Assembly (NCBI GenBank): GCA_025981625.1
Contig: JAICXF010000067.1
Coordinates: 1-8,296 of the forward strand
From: Sphingomonas sp.
GTDB taxonomy: Bacteria; Pseudomonadota; Alphaproteobacteria; Sphingomonadales; Sphingomonadaceae
DNA: 8,296 nt
Direction of reading: 5' to 3'
Positions 4,066 through 8,296 of this stretch are shown piece after piece. The notes beneath the pieces were generated by a model. That model was not told the origin of the DNA, did not search any database, and worked only from the letters and a program-made list of their open reading frames with translations. Numbering within the stretch: position 1 is the stretch's first letter; every line of letters starts with the position of its first letter. The position numbers and the translations under genes are program-made.

Positions 4066-4716
4066 CTAGCGGACCCTTGGTCCGCCGAACGGCAGCGGGG
4101 GCGGGGGACGGCGGTCTCGGCGCGGCAGCTGCGCCTGATAGGCGACTCCGCAATGGTCGACGCAATAGGGGAAGCCCGGATTTGCGGGGTTGCCGCAGAA
4201 GTGGAAATCGGGCTCGCCCGGATGACCCATCGGCCATTTGCAGATGCGGTCGTTGAGATCGAGCAGGCTGGTCTTGTCGGCAACCTCGGGGCTCGGTTTG
4301 GCGGGGACGAGGCGGCGCGGCGGGGCCGGCGGGATCGGCGCCTGCTGCTCACCCGGACCCTGGCGGATGAAGCCGCCGGGGCCGATCGAACGATATTGGA
4401 TCTCGGTTGCCGGACGCGGGTGCGCCGGCGCGGCAGGAGCGGCCTGCTGGGGAGCGGCGGCAACCGGCGCTGGGCGTGGCGGCTCGACCTTTGGCGTTAG
4501 CGGCCTCGGCGCCGCGGCAACCGGCGCGGGCTTCTTGGTCTTCTCCTCGTCACCCGGTTTTACCGGCGAGGGCCGCTGTTCCAGGCCGAGGCGGTGCGCC
4601 TTGCCGATCACCGCGTTGCGGCTCACCCCGCCAAGCTCGTCGGCGATCTGGCTCGCGGTGGCGCCATCGGTCCACATTTTCTTCAGGCGCTCGATGCGCT
4701 CGTCGGTCCACGACAT
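4066..4716 (-). CDS. gcrA: GcrA cell-cycle regulator
   Basis: GcrA is an alphaproteobacterial transcription factor that binds sigma70 domain 2 and activates promoters carrying CcrM-methylated GANTC sites, driving S-phase genes in Caulobacter. The N-terminal helix-turn-helix domain is diagnostic: MSWTDERIERLKKMWTDGAT (1-20), then ASQIADELGGVSRNAVIGKA (21-40) and HRLGL. The C-terminal sigma-binding domain is also intact, with CKWPMGHPGEPDFHFCG (159-175) and FPYCVDHCGVAYQ (182-194). Cys159, Cys174, Cys185, His188 and Cys189 are conserved-looking. The protein is 216 residues against about 173 in Caulobacter; the extra length is a Pro/Ala-rich linker (about 63-145) and a basic, proline-rich tail. 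Start ATG 4716; the nearest Shine-Dalgarno-like GGAG is about 12 bases away, rather far. It is divergent from the permease gene across 59 bp. Confidence 0.94.
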   Translation of the reverse strand: MSWTDERIERLKKMWTDGATASQIADELGGVSRNAVIGKAHRLGLEQRPSPVKPGDEEKTKKPAPVAAAPRPLTPKVEPPRPAPVAAAPQQAAPAAPAHPRPATEIQYRSIGPGGFIRQGPGEQQAPIPPAPPRRLVPAKPSPEVADKTSLLDLNDRICKWPMGHPGEPDFHFCGNPANPGFPYCVDHCGVAYQAQLPRRDRRPPPPLPFGGPRVR

Positions 4717-4742
4717 ATCTTAATTCAGCTCCAAACTTGCCG

Positions 4743-4757
4743 GGCTGGCGACCAGCC
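4743..4757. repeat. Short hairpin in the gcrA/permease divergent gap
   Basis: GGCTGG (4743-4748), loop CGA and CCAGCC (4752-4757) form a perfect 6-bp inverted repeat in the 59-bp gap between the two divergent starts. It could be an operator or leader structure for either gene; nothing else in the gap resembles a strong promoter, and there is no GANTC site. Confidence 0.35.
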
Positions 4758-4775
4758 GATAGGCGCCTTCTCCCC

Positions 4776-5618
4776 ATGGACACCCCGATTGCCCACGACC
4801 AAGCGAGACATTGGGTGCGCTTCGCGCCCGGCGCGCCGGTGCTGAAGGGCGTCAATTGGGGAGGCCTCAAGACCCTCTATATCAAGGAGGTTCGCCGGTT
4901 CTTCAAGGTCCAGATGCAGACGGTGTGGGCGCCGGCGATCACGACCTTGCTGTATCTTGCCATATTCACCGTGGCGCTGGGTCGGGGCGGGCGGACGGTG
5001 CTGGGCATGCCCTACGCCAACTTCATCGCGCCGGGGCTGGTCGTGATGGCGATGATGCAGAACGCCTTCGCCAATGCGAGCTTTTCGCTGCTGGTCGGGA
5101 AAATCCAGGGGAATATCGTCGATTATCTCATGCCGCCGCTGTCGACCGGCGAGCTGATGGCCGGGCTGATCGGAGCAGCGGTGACCCGCGCCTTCCTGGT
5201 CGGCTTTGCCGTCTGGCTGGCGATGCTGCTGTGGCCGGGCGTCTCGGTCGACCTTCACCGGCCCGAGCTGGTGCTGTGGTTCGGTCTCATGGGATCGCTG
5301 ATGCTCGCCTTCCTAGGGCTGCTGACGTCGCTGTGGGCCGACAAGTTCGACCATGCCGCGGCGGTGACGAATTTCGTCGTCACTCCGCTGTCACTGCTGT
5401 CGGGCACCTTCTATTCGGTAAGGCAGCTCGCTCCCGCGTTCAGGCAGGTCAGCCACGCCAACCCGTTCTTCTACGTGATTTCCGGCTTTCGTGCCGGTTT
5501 CCTCGGCATCAGCGATTCGCCGTTGTGGGTCGGCGCGATCGGCCTGGCGGTGCTCAACCTGCTGCTCTGGGCGCTCTGTTTCTCGCTGCTGAGGAGCGGC
5601 TGGAAGATCAAGAACTAG
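4776..5618 (+). CDS. ABC-2 type transporter permease (YadH-like)
   Basis: A 280-residue inner-membrane permease of an ABC exporter. After a cytoplasmic N-terminus (about 1-50, including the amphipathic KTLYIKEVRRFFK) there are about six hydrophobic segments near 52-70, 84-104, 130-153, 165-187, 195-215 and 250-272. The signature SLLSGTFYSVRQLAP (206-220) followed by HANPFFYVISGFRAGFLG (227-244) marks the ABC-2 family and the YadH-like branch. YadH is about 256 residues; the extra length is N-terminal. Such permeases need a separate ATPase (YadG-like), usually encoded directly upstream. Here the upstream neighbour is divergent gcrA and the next gene downstream is unrelated, so the partner must be elsewhere. 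Start ATG 4776 lacks a good Shine-Dalgarno; the frame stays open further upstream, but that would run into gcrA. Substrate unknown. Confidence 0.9.
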   Translation: MDTPIAHDQARHWVRFAPGAPVLKGVNWGGLKTLYIKEVRRFFKVQMQTVWAPAITTLLYLAIFTVALGRGGRTVLGMPYANFIAPGLVVMAMMQNAFANASFSLLVGKIQGNIVDYLMPPLSTGELMAGLIGAAVTRAFLVGFAVWLAMLLWPGVSVDLHRPELVLWFGLMGSLMLAFLGLLTSLWADKFDHAAAVTNFVVTPLSLLSGTFYSVRQLAPAFRQVSHANPFFYVISGFRAGFLGISDSPLWVGAIGLAVLNLLLWALCFSLLRSGWKIKN

Positions 5619-5739
5619 CTTTTTCAAGCGCTTGGCCGATTAATCAAGTTGAACCGTTCATAACGGACGCGTTCAGACCTGCATCAACCCGGCGGGCCCA
5701 CAACGGCCGCATCAACTCGCTCAACCAAGGAGAGCCGTG

Positions 5740-6141
5740 ATGCGTAAGATCATTCTTTCAGTCGCCGCCGCCGGTGCCGCCCTGGCCGTCGCCAGCCCGG
5801 CCGCCGCCCAATATTATCCGGCGCCGCAGCCCGCGCCTTACGGCTATGGCCACGGCTTCAACAACGGCTGGGGCCAGGTCAGGGCGCTTCACCAGCGGAT
5901 CGACAATGTCGAGCGGCAGATTGCCCGGCTCGACCGGCGCGATGCGATCCGCGGGCGTGCGGCCGACCGGCTGCTCGACGAGGCACGCGGAATCGAGCGC
6001 CGGCTCGACAACAAGGCGCGTCGCGGCCTCGACCCGCGCGAGGCGGGCGATATCGAGTACCGCGTCCAGCGGCTCGAGCAGCGCGTCCAGCTCGCGCTGA
6101 ACGACCGCGGCGGCTGGGGCGATCGCGACCGCCGCTGGTAA
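5740..6141 (+). CDS. Small exported coiled-coil protein of unknown function (133 aa)
   Basis: I do not recognise a named family. Residues 1-23 are a textbook signal peptide (MRKIILSVAAAGAALAVASP, cleavage after AAA and before QYY), so it is exported to the periplasm. A Tyr/Pro/Gly-rich segment follows (24-45), then a long charged helical region (about 46-122) rich in Arg, Asp, Glu and Leu with heptad-like spacing, such as LHQRIDNVERQIARLDRR and IEYRVQRLEQRVQLAL, probably a coiled coil. The tail is Gly/Asp/Arg/Trp-rich. The start is ATG 5740, with AAGGAG (5727-5732) seven bases upstream; a GTG directly before it (5737) is too close to the Shine-Dalgarno. A strong terminator follows, so it is likely monocistronic. 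Confidence 0.82.
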   Translation: MRKIILSVAAAGAALAVASPAAAQYYPAPQPAPYGYGHGFNNGWGQVRALHQRIDNVERQIARLDRRDAIRGRAADRLLDEARGIERRLDNKARRGLDPREAGDIEYRVQRLEQRVQLALNDRGGWGDRDRRW

Positions 6142-6159
6142 CCGCCGCCGGAAACAGAG

Positions 6160-6193
6160 GGCGCTGCGGATGGGACCATCCGCGGCGCCTTTT
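6160..6193 (+). terminator. Strong intrinsic terminator after the coiled-coil protein gene
   Basis: Positions 6160-6173 pair with 6176-6189 over 14 positions with one T-G wobble, giving a 12-13 bp stem once a short loop (GGAC) is allowed, then TTTT (6190-6193). It begins 19 bp past the stop codon at 6141 and separates this gene from the lipoprotein gene. Confidence 0.88.
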
Positions 6194-6228
6194 GTCGTAA
6201 TGTTCGCGACGATTGCCAAGCCTCGCAT

Positions 6229-6244
6229 TTAAGCGCAATTTAAC
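6229..6244 (+). promoter_or_regulatory. CtrA-type binding site, TTAA-N7-TTAAC
   Basis: TTAA (6229-6232), seven bases (GCGCAAT) and TTAAC (6240-6244) are a perfect match to the full CtrA recognition sequence of Alphaproteobacteria. The box lies 26 bp upstream of the lipoprotein ATG at 6271 and downstream of the preceding terminator, in the promoter zone of that gene. No convincing sigma70 -35/-10 pair is seen around it, as expected for an activator-dependent promoter. Whether CtrA activates or represses cannot be told from sequence. Confidence 0.6.
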
Positions 6245-6270
6245 AGGCTATCCCTTTCGGGGAGGGCAGG

Positions 6271-7509
6271 ATGCGGGGCTGGGGGGTTGCTGCAGGTCTG
6301 GCGGCGCTCGGCGTTAATCTCGCCGGATGCGCAGCGACGACGCCGACGAGCAAGACGGCGGTCGACTACAACCGCATCTTCGCCAAGTCGCGCGACGAAG
6401 TGCTCGTTACCAACATCCTGCGCGCCTCCGCCCGCGAGCCGCTGCAGTTCTCGACCATGGGGAATGTCACGGGTGGGGTTCGCAATACCGGCTCGATGAC
6501 CCTTCCGCTCACCAACCTGATCAGCAGGGTGCAAACGATCATCTCGCCCGGGTTCAGCATCAACGAGGGGATCAATCCGGCAATCAACATCGTCCCGCTG
6601 TCCAACAGGGAATTCACCGAGGGAATCCTGCGGGCGGTCACGCCCGAAGAGGTCAATTATTTCATCAATCAGGGCTGGGACCAGGAGCTGATCCTCGAGC
6701 TCGTCGTCGGCGCCGTGGTTTGCCCCAACGGCAATGTCGTGTTCAACAAGGGAACCACCAAAGCCGACGATCATTACGAGGCCTTCGCTCGCATGTTCGC
6801 CAATGCCGAGCGGTTCCCGATCCGCGACTCAGGCGAGGGCAATTCGATCGTCGTCCGGATGCCGGCTCAACAGGTGTTTACGGTGATGAAGGAAGGCGCC
6901 GGACCTGGCCGCAGGATTACCGGAATCGCACCGGTGGTCGAGAACGGACGTGCCACCCAATCGGTCGACGTGACCATCGTCGCCGGGGCTTCCCCCAGGC
7001 TTGAGGGGCTGAACACGACGGAGATATGCGGCGCCACAACCCAGGCTCGCCAGGCTCATCTCGCGGCGGAGGGCGGAACGCTGATGGCGCTTGGGCCGAT
7101 CAACGGAAAGGACCAGGGCCGAGTGATCCTCCGGTCCGTCGAAGCCATCATCTATTTTCTTGGCGAGACCCAGCGGTACCGATGGCAAAACGGCGCCTGC
7201 GGCAGTGCCGGAAAGGATGGGGGGTGGCCCTATTATTTGCGCAACCGAGTGGCGAACGGAAAGGGCGAGGTCGAGCGCCTGACCATTCTGCGCATCGATC
7301 GGAGCTGCGGCAGGATCACCACCCCGTTCAGGACCTTCGCCCAGACGCATTTCGAGGACGACGAATATTTCCTCCTGCGCCAGGCGGACGCGGGCGACAC
7401 TGACCGGTCGCTATCGACCCTGACGTTTCTCGACGAGCTGATTGCGCTCCAGACCAGCCAGAGCAACGTCACCAATGGCGGTCCCGTCCTCGCGATCGGC
7501 GCGCAATAG
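6271..7509 (+). CDS. Predicted outer-membrane lipoprotein of unknown function (412 aa)
   Basis: The N-terminus MRGWGVAAGLAALGVNLAGC ends in a lipobox (LAGC, lipidated Cys20). The following Ala-Ala does not give an inner-membrane retention signal, so the mature protein should be sent to the outer membrane by Lol. The segment YNRIFAKSRDEVLVTNILRA and then REPLQFSTMGNVTGG (about 33-68) resembles a conserved opening I associate with uncharacterised Gram-negative lipoproteins (a NILRA...P..F motif), but I cannot name the family. The remainder is a soluble mixed domain; four cysteines (near 150, 253, 310 and 349) could form disulfides in the periplasm. Start ATG 6271 has GGGGAGG (6259-6265) five bases upstream. 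It is preceded by a perfect CtrA-type box. argD starts 88 bp downstream. Confidence 0.82.
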   Translation: MRGWGVAAGLAALGVNLAGCAATTPTSKTAVDYNRIFAKSRDEVLVTNILRASAREPLQFSTMGNVTGGVRNTGSMTLPLTNLISRVQTIISPGFSINEGINPAINIVPLSNREFTEGILRAVTPEEVNYFINQGWDQELILELVVGAVVCPNGNVVFNKGTTKADDHYEAFARMFANAERFPIRDSGEGNSIVVRMPAQQVFTVMKEGAGPGRRITGIAPVVENGRATQSVDVTIVAGASPRLEGLNTTEICGATTQARQAHLAAEGGTLMALGPINGKDQGRVILRSVEAIIYFLGETQRYRWQNGACGSAGKDGGWPYYLRNRVANGKGEVERLTILRIDRSCGRITTPFRTFAQTHFEDDEYFLLRQADAGDTDRSLSTLTFLDELIALQTSQSNVTNGGPVLAIGAQ

Positions 7510-7549
7510 GCTTCGTTGACGGTTGAAGGCCCGCTGACTACCGGAGGAA

Positions 7550-7565
7550 CGCCGCGGTCGCGGCG
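7550..7565 (+). repeat. GC-rich hairpin upstream of argD
   Basis: CGCCGCG (7550-7556) and CGCGGCG (7559-7565) are perfect inverted arms, with flanking GAA/TTC partly able to extend the stem. There is no T-run, so it is not a clear terminator for the lipoprotein gene. It may be a leader structure of argD or simply GC-rich noise. A TTGACG at 7516-7521 upstream has no good -10 at the right distance. Confidence 0.35.
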
Positions 7566-7597
7566 CTTCAATCATCCTCGTGGGGAGCCGCTCTTCC

Positions 7598-8296
7598 ATG
7601 GCCATCACGCCGCTCATGCCCGTCTATCCGCGCTCGCCGGTTCGTCCGGTCCGCGGCGAGGGAGTTTATCTCTATGGCGAGGCCGGCGAGCGATATCTGG
7701 ACTTCGCCGCAGGCATCGCGGTCAACATCCTCGGCCACGGCCACCCGCACCTGACGAAGGCGATCCAGGAGCAGGCGGCGACCCTGATGCACGTCTCGAA
7801 CCTTTACGGGAGCCCGCAAGGGGAGGCGTTCGCCAGCCGACTATGCGACCTGACCTTCGCCGACACGGTGTTCTTCACCAATTCGGGCGTCGAGGCGGTG
7901 GAATGCGCGATCAAGACAGCCCGGCGCTACCATTACGCCAAGGGCAACCCGCAGAAACACGACCTCATCACTTTCTCGAACGCGTTCCACGGCCGGACGA
8001 TGGGCGCGATCAGCGCGACCGACCAGGCGAAGATGATCGATGGCTTCGCGCCGCTGCTGCCCGGCTTCAAGGTGGTCGAGTTCAACAATCTCGACGCGGC
8101 TTTGGCGGCGATCGACGAGAATACCGCCGGGTTCCTGCTCGAACCGATCCAGGGCGAGGGCGGCATCCGGCCCGGCACGCACGAGTTCCTCTCGGGCCTG
8201 CGCGCCGCCTGCGACGAGCATGATTTGATGCTGGTGTTCGACGAGGTGCAATGCGGCGTCGCCCGCACCGGGCAGCTCTACGCCTATCAGCATTAC
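7598..8296 (+). CDS. argD: Acetylornithine aminotransferase (class III PLP aminotransferase), N-terminal part, truncated by window edge
   Basis: ArgD converts N-acetylglutamate semialdehyde to N-acetylornithine in arginine synthesis and often serves also in lysine (succinyldiaminopimelate) synthesis. 233 codons are visible of about 395-400. Diagnostic segments are YLDFAAGIAVNILGHGHP (33-50), the PLP phosphate-binding TNSGVEAVECAIKTARRY (94-111), FHGRTMGAISAT (130-141), EPIQGEGGI (182-190) and VFDEVQCGVARTG (213-225), with Asp215 expected to contact the pyridine nitrogen. The Schiff-base lysine lies beyond the window. MAITPLMPVYPRSPVRPVRG is the usual start of alphaproteobacterial ArgD. ATG 7598 has GGGGAG (7582-7587) ten bases upstream. 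Related class III enzymes (AstC, GabT) are less likely given this N-terminus. Confidence 0.92.
   Translation, partial: MAITPLMPVYPRSPVRPVRGEGVYLYGEAGERYLDFAAGIAVNILGHGHPHLTKAIQEQAATLMHVSNLYGSPQGEAFASRLCDLTFADTVFFTNSGVEAVECAIKTARRYHYAKGNPQKHDLITFSNAFHGRTMGAISATDQAKMIDGFAPLLPGFKVVEFNNLDAALAAIDENTAGFLLEPIQGEGGIRPGTHEFLSGLRAACDEHDLMLVFDEVQCGVARTGQLYAYQHY

Noticed and set aside
3595..4500. Plus-strand open frame of 301 codons spanning dioxygenase, repeat and gcrA
   Set aside because: It covers two well-supported minus-strand genes and an intergenic repeat and shows no domain; it is a shadow of high GC content.
4407..4775. Upstream extension of the permease frame
   Set aside because: The extension is antisense to gcrA, and its translation is Arg/Pro/Ala-rich noise; the membrane protein begins properly near 4776.
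5640..5654. Possible second CtrA site, TTAA-N7-GAAC
   Set aside because: The second half-site is imperfect and the site is about 90 bp from the start codon; too weak beside the perfect box at 6229.
5649..5673. Possible EcfG (GGAAC-N16/17-CGTT) or sigma70 promoter before the coiled-coil gene: TTGAAC then CGTT
   Set aside because: The first base is T rather than G and the spacer is one base short for EcfG; for sigma70 there is no acceptable -10. CCGTT-CAT-AACGG (5654-5666) is present but short. Left uncalled.
7516..7544. Possible argD promoter TTGACG with a -10 at TACCGG
   Set aside because: The -35 is good, but the -10 matches only its first two bases; no call made.
7546..7568. GGAAC upstream of argD as an EcfG stress promoter
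   Set aside because: No GTT at the required distance; it lies in a GC-rich hairpin.

Overview
The window reads as chromosomal DNA of a GC-rich alphaproteobacterium, most likely a sphingomonad (Sphingomonadales). The reasons are a GcrA-type cell-cycle regulator, which is restricted to Alphaproteobacteria, a perfect CtrA-type box, a ROSE-like RNA thermometer ahead of a small heat-shock gene, and REP-like repeats with a GCGAAAGC core. No rRNA, tRNA, CRISPR array, insertion sequence or prophage gene was seen. Genus-level placement is an inference from protein style and was not searched.

Layout, left to right. 1-755 (minus) is the N-terminal two fifths of parE, the ATPase subunit of topoisomerase IV, running off the left edge. 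Its upstream gap holds a sigma70-like promoter with a GANTC methylation site in the spacer and a 28-bp dyad. 876-1370 (plus) is a secreted protein of unknown function. 1432-2045 (plus) is a compact toxin-antitoxin operon: an AbrB/MazE-fold antitoxin overlapping by 4 bp a Doc/Fic-family toxin. Its near-consensus promoter ends so close to the ATG that the mRNA is predicted to be leaderless, and a 10-bp palindrome covers the -10. 2041-2202 holds a heat-shock (RpoH) promoter whose -35 overlaps the toxin stop codon, then a three-hairpin leader ending in a ROSE-like stem that masks the ribosome binding site of hsp20 (2203-2715). An intrinsic terminator follows hsp20.

2775-3914 (minus) is a PhyH-type Fe(II)/2-oxoglutarate dioxygenase. 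3942-4055 is a pair of inverted REP-like hairpins between it and gcrA (4066-4716, minus). Divergent from gcrA is an ABC-2 type permease (4776-5618, plus) with no ATPase gene beside it. 5740-6141 (plus) is a small exported coiled-coil protein with a strong terminator. 6271-7509 (plus) is an outer-membrane-type lipoprotein of unknown function preceded by a perfect TTAA-N7-TTAAC box. 7598-8296 (plus) is the first 233 codons of argD, running off the right edge.

Most genes are housekeeping or conserved accessory genes and act independently. Two regulatory themes link them. One is cell-cycle control: gcrA itself, a GANTC-bearing parE promoter and a CtrA-type box. The other is stress: the TA module followed directly by an hsp20 gene with both transcriptional (RpoH) and translational (ROSE) heat control. 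No wholly new multi-gene system is evident; the most interesting content is the regulatory DNA between genes.
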